Source: an uncultured bacterium
GTDB taxonomy: Bacteria > Patescibacteriota > Patescibacteriia > Patescibacteriales > UBA12465
Direction: 5' to 3'
NCBI GenBank assembly: GCA_903904095.1
Contig: CAIVBF010000025.1
Coordinates: 1 to 13,382 of the forward strand
DNA: 13,382 nt
Numbering within the stretch: position 1 is the stretch's first letter; each line of letters begins with the position of its first letter. This document shows, one piece after another, positions 1-7,709 of this stretch. A model generated the notes under the pieces. It ran no database searches and was not told the origin of the DNA. It saw only the letters and a program-made list of their open reading frames with translations. Position numbers and translations under genes: made by a program.

Positions 1-2
1 AA

Positions 3-392
3 AATAAAGAGAAATTAAATCGCCAAGGAGTTGATATTACGAAGATTTTTAAGAGCCAGATTTTTCCCGATCAAGCTGAGCTTATCAATAATAATAAAAT
101 ATTGTATTCTTTGATGCAATCTATTAAAAACCTTGAGCAGAATAAATATGGTGATTGGGGAATGGCTGATTGGCAGGAAATTAAACCAAAAACTGTTAAC
201 GATAAAATTTATTTAATCTTAAAACATTCCGGCAAGCCTCTCCATTTTACTGATATTGCTAAGAAAATTAATGAAATTAAATTTGACCGTAAAACGGCCA
301 ATGCGGCGACGGTTCATAATGAATTAATCCTTGATAATCGCTATGTTTTGGTCGGTCGTGGGACTTATGGTCTCAAGGAATGGTCTAAATAA
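3..392 (+). CDS. HARE-HTH domain protein, C-terminal part (5' end cut by window edge)
   Basis: The reading frame is open from the first complete codon at position 3, so this is the last 129 residues of a longer protein; the in-frame TTG at 102 is not a convincing start. Residues about 64-126 of the fragment fit a HARE-type winged helix, the domain also found in the RNA polymerase delta subunit. It begins with VNDKIYLILKHSGKPLHF, continues through an AAKKI-like helix region, and ends with the typical strand-and-wing pattern NRYVLVGRGTYGL. In Patescibacteria this domain is often found at the C-terminus of sigma-factor-like proteins with a region-4 helix-turn-helix. That would make this a transcription factor or variant sigma factor, but the diagnostic N-terminal part lies outside the window. 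The first 45 residues look like an ordinary helical linker. A strong terminator follows 26 bases after the stop, separating it from the next gene. The domain call is fairly secure; the sigma link is inference. Confidence 0.68.
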   Translation, partial: NKEKLNRQGVDITKIFKSQIFPDQAELINNNKILYSLMQSIKNLEQNKYGDWGMADWQEIKPKTVNDKIYLILKHSGKPLHFTDIAKKINEIKFDRKTANAATVHNELILDNRYVLVGRGTYGLKEWSK

Positions 393-417
393 AACTATAA
401 ATTACAAGCTCTATAAG

Positions 418-454
418 ATAAAATCCGATTTTTCAAATCGGATTTTATTTTTTT
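418..454 (+). terminator. Intrinsic (rho-independent) terminator
   Basis: A perfect 14-bp inverted repeat pairs 418-431 with 435-448 around a 3-base loop (TTC), with core arm ATCCGATTT. A run of T (448-454) follows at once. The stem has three G/C pairs in its middle, is otherwise A/T, and is flanked by A on the 5' side. This lets it also work as a weaker terminator on the opposite strand, although no minus-strand gene is seen here. It ends transcription of the HARE-HTH gene and is the only clear intrinsic terminator in the window. Confidence 0.9.
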
Positions 455-461
455 ATTAATA

Positions 462-467
462 TATGAT
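462..467 (+). promoter_or_regulatory. Candidate -10 element upstream of the envelope run
   Basis: The hexamer TATGAT matches five of six bases of TATAAT. It lies just downstream of the terminator and 43 bases before the ATG at 511. A promoter is expected here because the preceding gene is terminated and the following genes are closely packed. No convincing -35 hexamer lies 16-18 bases upstream, since that stretch is the 3' arm of the terminator. Such hexamers are frequent by chance in AT-rich DNA, so this is a weak call. Confidence 0.25.
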
Positions 468-490
468 AAAATTATTAGTAATTATGTGTT

Positions 491-507
491 AATAATTAAT
501 AATTATT
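491..507. repeat. Small AT-only inverted repeat just before the start codon
   Basis: AATAATT at 491-497 and AATTATT at 501-507 are exact reverse complements separated by AAT, and the second arm ends three bases before the ATG at 511. It could be an operator half-site pair or simply unstructured AT-rich leader. A stem made only of A/T pairs would be weak in RNA. The repeat is real, but a function is not supported beyond its position. Confidence 0.35.
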
Positions 508-510
508 TTC

Positions 511-1977
511 ATGGATATCGTCATTGATATTAGTGCTTTAGTTCAGTTTTTTAATCTTCCTGCCGAGCAAATGCTTTGGTCTTTTTTCTTTAATTTTGGC
601 TGGATTATTTTAGGCATTATATTTCTATTCGGAGTAAGAGATGTTTATTTATTTTGGTTGAGGGGGAGATGGAGTATTGACCACCAATTTATTTTATTAG
701 CGATTGATATACCCAAGGGCAATGAGCAGTCTCCTAAAGCGGTTGAGAACATGTTTACTTATTTGGCGGGTGCTCATGGTTCTATTAACTTTTTTGAAAA
801 ATGGTTTTTGGGTCTGTATCAAAAGGCCATTAGTTTAGAAGTTGTTAGTCTTGAAGGCTATACCCAGTTTTTAATTTGGACTCCGATTGAATGGCGTAAT
901 TTAGTTGAATCATCTGTTTATTCGCAATATCCTGATGCGGAAATTTCCGAAGTTGATGATTATACGAAAGCGGTTCCTCAAAAATATCCCGATGAAGAAT
1001 ATGATTTTTGGGGCGTTGAATTTGTTTTATCGGAAAGCAGTGTTTATCCGATAAAAATGTATCAAGAATTTGAACATCAGATGGGCCCCAGTGAGACTCA
1101 ATTTAAGGACCCAATGGCCTCTTTAATTGATTTATGCGGGACATTGCGGCAAGGGGAACAGCTTTGGTATCAAGTGATCATAACCCCGATTGATGTTAAT
1201 TGGGCCGCTGAATCGGAAAAAGAAATAAATAAAATTTTAGAGAGAAAGGGCAAGGTAAAAAAGGATTTAGTTATGAAAGGAGTTGAGGCGCTAGGCGATG
1301 CTAGCGAAGTGATTTATAGTATCTGGGGGGATATTGATACTAAGCCGGTGGAGAAAAAACCGAAGAGCATGCTTGAACTAAGCCCTGATGAGAAAAGAAA
1401 AGTTGAGGCCATCCATCTAAAAGCTAGTAAACTGGCTTTTAGCACCAAGATACGCTTCATATACATGGCTAAAAAAGAATTCAAAAATAACGCCAAGGTT
1501 GTTAACGGTTTTGTCGGTTTTATAAAACAATTTATTTCTTTAGGATTAAATAATTTAAAACCGGATATGAAATTAACGGCGACCAAAACCGCCTATTTCA
1601 TGAGAGAATCTCGTTTAATTCAGAAGAAGAGGAAAATGTTTAGAGCCTATACTAATCGTTCTGATTGGCGGGGGAAAATACCGGGTATTATGAATATTGA
1701 AGAATTAGCGACTATTTGGCATTTTCCAGTTGAAGCGAATGTTAAGTCGGCGATGATTCAAAAGGCGCCAGGTCGCAAAGCAGATGCACCGTCATCATTA
1801 CCTTTAGCTGAAGAATTAACTAGTGCTAGTGATGATTTTTTGAAGTCAGATATTTTTAAAAATAATGTTGTTAAAAATAACGCTAGTCTTGATGATGATG
1901 CTAAAAATTTTTCTACCAATGATACCGGTTTAGATAAAAAAAATATTTCTCCGCCAAATAATTTACCCTTCGTCTAA
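511..1977 (+). CDS. Membrane-anchored protein resembling the N-terminal half of HerA/TraG-like (type IV secretion-type) ATPases, without the ATPase domain
   Basis: The protein has 488 residues. A hydrophobic segment at about 22-48 should be a single membrane span, leaving the rest cytoplasmic. Residues about 58-235 resemble the domain (DUF8128-like, from memory) that precedes the motor domain in Patescibacteria HerA/TraG/VirD4-like proteins: LLAIDIPKGNEQSPKAVENM, then a YSQYPDAEISEVDDY segment at 137-151. Residues about 355-430 match the linker usually found just before the Walker A region, with MNIEELATIWHFP at 394-406 and an AP..LP end. In the ATPases a P-loop would follow. Here there is no GxxxxGK[ST] anywhere; the chain ends in a low-complexity Asp/Asn/Lys tail (about 431-488). 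It is therefore either a stand-alone adaptor or scaffold, or a degenerate relative. ATG 511 lacks a Shine-Dalgarno sequence but is the first ATG of a well-formed N-terminus. The glycosyltransferase starts 5 bases after the stop. Family resemblance is moderate; function is unknown. Confidence 0.7.
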   Translation: MDIVIDISALVQFFNLPAEQMLWSFFFNFGWIILGIIFLFGVRDVYLFWLRGRWSIDHQFILLAIDIPKGNEQSPKAVENMFTYLAGAHGSINFFEKWFLGLYQKAISLEVVSLEGYTQFLIWTPIEWRNLVESSVYSQYPDAEISEVDDYTKAVPQKYPDEEYDFWGVEFVLSESSVYPIKMYQEFEHQMGPSETQFKDPMASLIDLCGTLRQGEQLWYQVIITPIDVNWAAESEKEINKILERKGKVKKDLVMKGVEALGDASEVIYSIWGDIDTKPVEKKPKSMLELSPDEKRKVEAIHLKASKLAFSTKIRFIYMAKKEFKNNAKVVNGFVGFIKQFISLGLNNLKPDMKLTATKTAYFMRESRLIQKKRKMFRAYTNRSDWRGKIPGIMNIEELATIWHFPVEANVKSAMIQKAPGRKADAPSSLPLAEELTSASDDFLKSDIFKNNVVKNNASLDDDAKNFSTNDTGLDKKNISPPNNLPFV

Positions 1978-1982
1978 ATATT

Positions 1983-3170
1983 ATGAGAATAGGGATTGAT
2001 GCCCGCTTCTATGGACCAGTCGGAAAAGGATTGGGCCGCTATACTCAAGAAGTGGTTGATAATATAATTAAGATTAGCGGTGCTGAAGGAAGCACTATTT
2101 TTGATTATGTAATTTTCTTGAGTCCGGAGAATTATGATGAATTTATAACCGATTCTCCAAATGTTAAAAAAGTTAAATTAGACATATCTTGGTACGGGCT
2201 TAAAGAACAAATATTGCTCCCTTTTTATATCTGGAGAGAACATCTTGATCTGATGCATTTTCCTCATTTTAATGTTCCAATCCTGACTCCGGTTAAATTC
2301 ATTGTAACGATTCATGACCTGATTTTAACGCATTTTCCTACCGTACGAGCTACCACGCTCAGTCCTCTTAAGTATAAATTTAAAAATATTGCCTATAGAC
2401 TAGTAATCTATAATGCGATCTTCAGATCTTGTCGGATTATTGCCGTTTCAAATTTTACTAAAGACGATTTAATACAACAATTCAAGGTAAGAGCCGGTAA
2501 AATTTCGGTTACCTATGAGGGGGTGGCTAACTTAGCAAAGGGGCGCGACTCTCTTTTTTTTGCCAAGCTTGATAGTCAAGAAACTCTAGAGCTTTATAAT
2601 ATACCACAAAAATTTTTATTGTATGTTGGTAATGCCTATCCGCATAAAAATCTAAATTTTCTTCTAAATATTTTTAGTAAACTACATAAAGAAAGACCGG
2701 AATTATGTTTAGTTATGGTTGGTAAAAATGATTATTTTTATTCAAAGATTAAGGATGAAGCATCTCGTTTAAATCTTTGGCAACCCAATAATTCTAATAA
2801 TCCGGTTATTTTTCCGGGTTATGTTCCTGATGCTCAGCTAGAAGTCTTGTATCAAGAAGCGTCTTTATATATTTTTCCATCTTTATATGAGGGTTTTGGG
2901 TTACCGCCTTTGGAAGCAATGGCCAGATCTTGTCCCGTTTTAAGTTCCGATCGCTCATCATTACCGGAAATTCTAGGCGACGCTGCTTTATATTTTGATC
3001 CTGAAAATAGTTCTGACGTCCTGAATAAAATTCATTTATTATTAGAGGACAACAATTTAAGAGTAGATTTAATTAATAAGGGAATTTTTCAGGCCAAGAA
3101 ATATAATTGGTGGGAATGCGCCAATAAGACGTTGGAGGTTTATAAGCAAGCTTTAAGAATTATTAAATAA
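1983..3170 (+). CDS. GT4-family glycosyltransferase (GT-B fold)
   Basis: The 395-residue protein has the usual length for glycosyltransferase family 4. The N-terminal Rossmann domain opens with MRIGIDAR and a GKGLGRY loop (14-20), typical of enzymes that bind the acceptor in the first domain. HDL follows at 111-113 and the IIAVSNFTKDDL segment at 152-163. The C-terminal domain binds the nucleotide sugar: LYVGNAYPHKNL at 213-224, then the E-x7-E motif in LYEGFGLPPLEAM (Glu303, Glu311). It most likely moves a hexose or related sugar from an NDP- or UDP-sugar to a growing surface glycan on the cytoplasmic face of the membrane. Donor and acceptor cannot be told from sequence. It has no membrane span or signal peptide. 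It sits between two membrane proteins with gaps of 5 and 6 bases, which suggests joint expression and a role in envelope building. The family call is secure; the specific reaction is not. Confidence 0.93.
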   Translation: MRIGIDARFYGPVGKGLGRYTQEVVDNIIKISGAEGSTIFDYVIFLSPENYDEFITDSPNVKKVKLDISWYGLKEQILLPFYIWREHLDLMHFPHFNVPILTPVKFIVTIHDLILTHFPTVRATTLSPLKYKFKNIAYRLVIYNAIFRSCRIIAVSNFTKDDLIQQFKVRAGKISVTYEGVANLAKGRDSLFFAKLDSQETLELYNIPQKFLLYVGNAYPHKNLNFLLNIFSKLHKERPELCLVMVGKNDYFYSKIKDEASRLNLWQPNNSNNPVIFPGYVPDAQLEVLYQEASLYIFPSLYEGFGLPPLEAMARSCPVLSSDRSSLPEILGDAALYFDPENSSDVLNKIHLLLEDNNLRVDLINKGIFQAKKYNWWECANKTLEVYKQALRIIK

Positions 3171-3176
3171 TCTATA

Positions 3177-5663
3177 ATGAAAAATAACGAGCCAAAAAAT
3201 TATTGGCAGAATGATAAAGGGCCTAACCCGTCTTTTGTTGTTGACTTGCGCCAAGCGGCTCTAAAATTTGAGAAAGAGATAAAAAAAGAAGAAAAAATAA
3301 TTAAAAAAAGAGTTGAGTATCTCAAGCCGGATCTTTTAAGAAAGGAATCCGTCAAGCGAAACATTTCTCTATCTTTTTTAAAGAATATTTTTAATGTTAA
3401 ATATCTTCTATTCCTTAAAAGATATTTAGAAATAATCATTCCTGAAAAGAAAAAGGTTTCTTTAAGTAATCTGATTTGCGTGAAGGAGGAAGCTTTTGTT
3501 AAGGCTTTGAAAGTTAAGTTCAGAAAAAAGAAAAAAAACGATGCCCTAATTGTTGCCCAAGAGAAGATACTTTGGTACAAATCAGTTTTGACTTTTTTTC
3601 TTGTCCTTTGTTTATTAATAATCCCATTTAAACTTCTAGCCTATTTTAATTTCCTTAATTTTAAAGGGTTGGAGGCAAACATTCTGAACCATTCTCAGTC
3701 CGCTATGAGTAATTTAATGGCGGCTACTAATTCTGTTTCTAAGATGGATTTTAAGGATGCTGATTCAAATTTTCAAAACGCTGGTCAGAATTTTTTAGAG
3801 GCACAAACATCTTTAAATTCAATTAATGATTCAATTTTGGCTCTTGCTTCCTTGTCAGGCGATCCGAAGATAAAATTAGCTGCCGAGTCTAAAAATTTTT
3901 TACGAGCCGGGGTAGCCGCTTCGTCTCTGGGCCGTAATTTAGTTTTAGCGACCGACAGTCTTTTTAGCGGTGATAAAAATAATTTCTCAGTTGCTCTAGA
4001 AAATTTTTCTAACTATGGTCAAGCAGCGGTTAAAGATGCCAATAATTTAAAAAAGATATTAGATAAAATTGATGTTAACAATTTGCCAGAAGCTTATCGG
4101 GAAAAGTTTTCTTCTTTGGATAAACAGGCCGTCCTCTTGTCTAGTAATCTGACAAATTTTGTTGACGCGGGTGTTAGCCTCAAAGAAGTTCTCGGACTTA
4201 GTCGCGATAAACGCTATTTATTGGTTTTTCAAAATAATTCCGAGTTAAGGGCTAGCGGTGGTTTTATCGGTAGCTATGCCTTGGTTGATTTTAGAGACGG
4301 GAAAATTCGTAATTTAGAAGTTCCTGGTGGTGGCTCTTATGACACAGAAGCTGGCCTAGATATTCATGTTATCGCCCCCAAGCCTCTTTGGTTAGTTAAT
4401 CCACTTTGGCATTTTTGGGATGCCAACTGGTGGCCCGACTGGCCGACTACTGCTAAAAATTTAATGTGGTTTTATGAAAAGAGCGATGGGCCAAGTGTTG
4501 ACGGTGTCATTAGTGTAACTCCGACAGTTATTGAGAGGTTATTAGAAATAAGTGGCCCGATTGATTTAACCAAAGAATATGGTTTAGTAATTGATTCCAG
4601 TAATTTTTGGGAGACGACTCAAAAGGTAGTTGAAAGAAATAATCTAGTTAAAACTCACCCTGATTATGTAGCCGGACTAGCTACTAGCAGTGTAGTTGTG
4701 GACGTTAATTTGCCTTTACAGCAAGATTTAGATAATAATTCCGACAATAAACCGAAAAAAATTATTGGCGATTTGATGGCTAAGATACTAGAAACTTTAC
4801 CGCAAAAATTAAATAAAGATAATTTAGTTAAAACTATCAGTCTATTAGAATCAAGTTTATCCGAGAAGCAGATCATGTTTTACTTCGCTGATCCAAGTTT
4901 CCAGGAAGCTGTATCCAAACGTAATTGGGCGGGTGAAATAAAAGCGAGCGATAAAGATTATTTAATGGTTGTTGATACTAATATTGCTGGACAGAAAACA
5001 GATCGCAAAATTTCGGAGAAGATTGAACACTCTAGTGATGTGGGAGCCGACGGAACAATTATTAATACTTTAAAAATTACCAGAACTCATAATGGAATCA
5101 AAAATGAACCGCTAACTGGTGTTCGTAATAATGATTGGATGAGGATCTATGTCCCATTGGGCAGTGAATTAATTTCGGCTACCGGCTTTATCGCGCCAGA
5201 CGAGCAGTATTTAAATAAAAAACCAGAATCAGATTGGTCTAAGATTCCTCTTCTAGACAATGAAGAAAATGCCGCTACTGGTGATTCAAAAACTAAGATT
5301 TATATTGAAAACGGTAAAACAGTTTTTGCTAATTGGACGATGGTTGATCCTGGCCAGAGTACGGAAATAATTATTAAGTATCGTTTGCCATTCAATTTTT
5401 TTACGGTTAAACCGCAAAGTAAAATATCTACTTACATCAATAAGTTTTTGAATCCCGATAAAATTGATTTGTTGCCATACTCTCTGCTATTGCAGAAACA
5501 ACCAGGGGCAATCCCCGCCGATTTTAGTAGTTACTTGTCCCTACCGGATAAAATCAGTATTTTTTGGCGTTACCCGGAAGACCTTCAAGGTAGTAACGGT
5601 TGGGGAATAAATACGAAATTAGATGGAGATAAATACTGGTCAATTCTATTTTCTAATAAATAA
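3177..5663 (+). CDS. DUF4012-domain membrane protein, large extracellular part
   Basis: The protein has 828 residues. The first ~130 are cytoplasmic and very basic and helical, with Lys/Glu-rich stretches. One membrane span follows at about 134-158, and then a large outer portion. Residues about 165-340 are helical and Ala/Ser/Asn-rich (likely a stalk or coiled coil). The DUF4012 core starts at about 345 with YLLVFQNNSELRASGGFIG and runs through a Trp-rich block at 404-432 (WLVNPLWHFWDANWWPDWP) and DGVISVTPTVIERLLEISGP at 442-461. The last ~200 residues are rich in beta strand and probably form a sandwich domain. DUF4012 has no agreed biochemical function as far as I know; such proteins are common near glycosyltransferases in Patescibacteria and some Actinobacteria, hinting at a role in surface polysaccharide assembly or attachment. 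ATG 3177 begins 6 bases after the glycosyltransferase stop. The domain call is confident; the role is inferred only from context. Confidence 0.9.
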   Translation: MKNNEPKNYWQNDKGPNPSFVVDLRQAALKFEKEIKKEEKIIKKRVEYLKPDLLRKESVKRNISLSFLKNIFNVKYLLFLKRYLEIIIPEKKKVSLSNLICVKEEAFVKALKVKFRKKKKNDALIVAQEKILWYKSVLTFFLVLCLLIIPFKLLAYFNFLNFKGLEANILNHSQSAMSNLMAATNSVSKMDFKDADSNFQNAGQNFLEAQTSLNSINDSILALASLSGDPKIKLAAESKNFLRAGVAASSLGRNLVLATDSLFSGDKNNFSVALENFSNYGQAAVKDANNLKKILDKIDVNNLPEAYREKFSSLDKQAVLLSSNLTNFVDAGVSLKEVLGLSRDKRYLLVFQNNSELRASGGFIGSYALVDFRDGKIRNLEVPGGGSYDTEAGLDIHVIAPKPLWLVNPLWHFWDANWWPDWPTTAKNLMWFYEKSDGPSVDGVISVTPTVIERLLEISGPIDLTKEYGLVIDSSNFWETTQKVVERNNLVKTHPDYVAGLATSSVVVDVNLPLQQDLDNNSDNKPKKIIGDLMAKILETLPQKLNKDNLVKTISLLESSLSEKQIMFYFADPSFQEAVSKRNWAGEIKASDKDYLMVVDTNIAGQKTDRKISEKIEHSSDVGADGTIINTLKITRTHNGIKNEPLTGVRNNDWMRIYVPLGSELISATGFIAPDEQYLNKKPESDWSKIPLLDNEENAATGDSKTKIYIENGKTVFANWTMVDPGQSTEIIIKYRLPFNFFTVKPQSKISTYINKFLNPDKIDLLPYSLLLQKQPGAIPADFSSYLSLPDKISIFWRYPEDLQGSNGWGINTKLDGDKYWSILFSNK

Positions 5664-5667
5664 ATAT

Positions 5668-7704
5668 ATGTCTGAAGAAAAAAAAATGAAAAAGATTCTT
5701 AAAGTAGAAAAGGTTGCCTCTTCCGGTTTGTCGGCTTTTGTTGAAAGGCCGCTGCCTAGTGAGAAAGAAGTTTCAAATTTTGAAAAGGTTATTGAAAGGG
5801 AGGCTCGCCATCAAGAAATTGACTCTAATTTATCAGAAATTTATCGCAGTAAAGACGGGAGCATGATTAATGTTAAAAAAATGAAAATTAAAAAAAGACA
5901 ATTATTTTTAATTAGATTCTTCAGAACTTTACTTTTTTTGGGCATACTCGGACTAATTGCTTATTCCGCCTATGTTTATTTGTTAAATGGCAGCAGTGAT
6001 GCGAGTGCCCTGGAATTAAATATTGTTGCCCCAGAAAAGGTTTCTATCGGACAAGAATTTTCTTATAAGATTGATTATCATAATGCAACAGCCTATAAAG
6101 TTTCTAATGTTCACTTAGAAATTCAATATCCGGAGAATTTTATTTTTTCTAATAGCTCCATCCCTCCCCAGAGCGGTAATTATGGCTGGGATCTGCCCGA
6201 TTTAGCTCCTGGGGCAAATGGGACACTGGATATATCAGGGATAATTATTAATAAGCCGGATTCGGTTAATGTTATTTCGGCTCGTCTAAGCTATACGCCT
6301 TCTAATATCTCTAGTCAGTTTAACAAAGAAACATCGGCTTCAACATTACTTGATAAGATTGGTTTTCAGACTGATCTAAATTATGCTAATACCGCTTTTC
6401 TAAATCAAGACAATGATTTAACTTTGATTTTTTCAGATGTTCAGAATAACTATTTAGGTGACTTTAATTTAAGTTTTACTCTCCCCGAAGAAACAAATGT
6501 GGCTGTTCTCAATAATTTATCAACTAGCACGACCAATAAGACTTCAAGTAGTACTATTGGCGACATTAATTCAAGTACTAGTTCTGTTGTAAGTCCTTCA
6601 CAATTTTCGGTTACTAAAAATGGTGGAGCTAGTTGGCTAATTAGCGGGCTTAATATAAATTCCGGTCGGCAAGAAGTGGCCATCAAATATAAAATAGCTA
6701 AAGATATTCTAAATAAGGACATAACAATCCGTTTAGAAAAGAAGGGGCCGAATAATAAGCTTTATGTTTTTTGGGAGAAAACGATTAGTCCGGAGTTAAT
6801 TAAGAGCGATCTAAACCTGAGTTTATTTTTAAATGGTTCTAAGAATGATCAGGCGGTAAATTTTTCACAAGCTCTTAATTATACTTTAAATTATAGCAAT
6901 AAGGGGACAGATACTTTTAAAAACGTCAGTATTTTAGCGGCGGTAAATGGTGATTTAGTTAATTGGAGTTCTCTGCAGGATGATAAAGTTGGAGAACGCA
7001 ATGGTTCAACAATAATTTGGACTTCAAAAGAAATTCCCGAATTAGCCGAGATAAAACCTGGCCAGGAGGGCAAAATAAGTTTTACTTTAAATCTTGATTC
7101 CTTTAAGGAATCTAATTTAGGCCAAAATTTATTAGTAAGTTCCTATGCTCAATATAGTGTCGGTGAAAAGACGATTAAAAAAGATGAAAACAAAAGTAAT
7201 GTGATTAATAGCCGAGTTAACAGTGATTTAAATTTAACGGAAAAGATTTTATATTTTGATAATGATAATAATTCAGTCGGCTCCGGCCCATTACCGCCAA
7301 AAGTTGGTGAAAAAACCAGTTTACATGTTTTTTGGACTGTTAAAAATAATTTACATGAACTTAGTGACACAAAAGTAATTTTTAATTTACCTAGCTATAT
7401 CTCTTGGGAGGCTAAGAACACTGCTAGTGTCGGCAAATTATATTTTGATGCTGCTAGCCATAAAGTTATCTGGGAGATAGGAACTCTGCCGGTTTCTACT
7501 TACCAGGCCAATGCCGATTTTGGAATTAGCTTAACGCCGACCGAAGAGCAACGCGATAAGATATTAATTATCTCTCAGGGTTCAACGGTTAGTGCGACTG
7601 ATAGTGAGACTAAAGATCTTATCAATAAAAAAGTTGATTCTAAAACTACAAAACTTGAGGACGATGAGATGGTTGGTTTAAATCATTCGGGAAGGGTAGA
7701 ATAA
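5668..7704 (+). CDS. Single-pass membrane protein with tandem DUF11/CARDB-like extracellular domains
   Basis: An in-frame ATG at 5623 would overlap the DUF4012 gene by 41 bases. The ATG at 5668, 4 bases after that gene's stop, matches the spacing of neighbouring genes and is preferred, giving 678 residues. Residues 1-79 are charged and cytoplasmic, a membrane span lies at about 80-107, and the rest is outside. The outer part appears to contain about four diverged beta-sandwich units, at roughly 115-215, 230-345, 380-500 and 515-645. Three share the pattern of a strand such as YKIDYHNAT or YTLNYSNKGTDTF, then a Trp-containing strand (GWDLPDL, IIWTSKEIPEL, VIWEIGTLP), as in DUF11 or CARDB domains. 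The second unit carries a Ser/Thr-rich insertion (284-312). No sortase motif, protease motif or catalytic signature is visible. A structural or adhesive surface role, possibly partnered with the DUF4012 protein of similar topology, is inference. The tgt-like gene starts 5 bases downstream. Confidence 0.82.
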   Translation: MSEEKKMKKILKVEKVASSGLSAFVERPLPSEKEVSNFEKVIEREARHQEIDSNLSEIYRSKDGSMINVKKMKIKKRQLFLIRFFRTLLFLGILGLIAYSAYVYLLNGSSDASALELNIVAPEKVSIGQEFSYKIDYHNATAYKVSNVHLEIQYPENFIFSNSSIPPQSGNYGWDLPDLAPGANGTLDISGIIINKPDSVNVISARLSYTPSNISSQFNKETSASTLLDKIGFQTDLNYANTAFLNQDNDLTLIFSDVQNNYLGDFNLSFTLPEETNVAVLNNLSTSTTNKTSSSTIGDINSSTSSVVSPSQFSVTKNGGASWLISGLNINSGRQEVAIKYKIAKDILNKDITIRLEKKGPNNKLYVFWEKTISPELIKSDLNLSLFLNGSKNDQAVNFSQALNYTLNYSNKGTDTFKNVSILAAVNGDLVNWSSLQDDKVGERNGSTIIWTSKEIPELAEIKPGQEGKISFTLNLDSFKESNLGQNLLVSSYAQYSVGEKTIKKDENKSNVINSRVNSDLNLTEKILYFDNDNNSVGSGPLPPKVGEKTSLHVFWTVKNNLHELSDTKVIFNLPSYISWEAKNTASVGKLYFDAASHKVIWEIGTLPVSTYQANADFGISLTPTEEQRDKILIISQGSTVSATDSETKDLINKKVDSKTTKLEDDEMVGLNHSGRVE

Positions 7705-7709
7705 TTATT

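Noticed and set aside
511..1977. Functional conjugation or secretion ATPase
   Set aside because: No Walker A or B motif is present in the protein; only the N-terminal domain resembles that family.
3200..3580. 126-codon reading frame on the minus strand inside the DUF4012 gene
   Set aside because: It is the complement of a Lys/Glu-rich stretch, giving Phe/Leu/Ser-rich sequence with no domain; a shadow of the real gene.
5623..5667. Upstream in-frame ATG for the DUF11-like membrane protein
   Set aside because: It would overlap the DUF4012 gene by 41 bases; ATG 5668 sits 4 bases after that stop, as for neighbouring genes.
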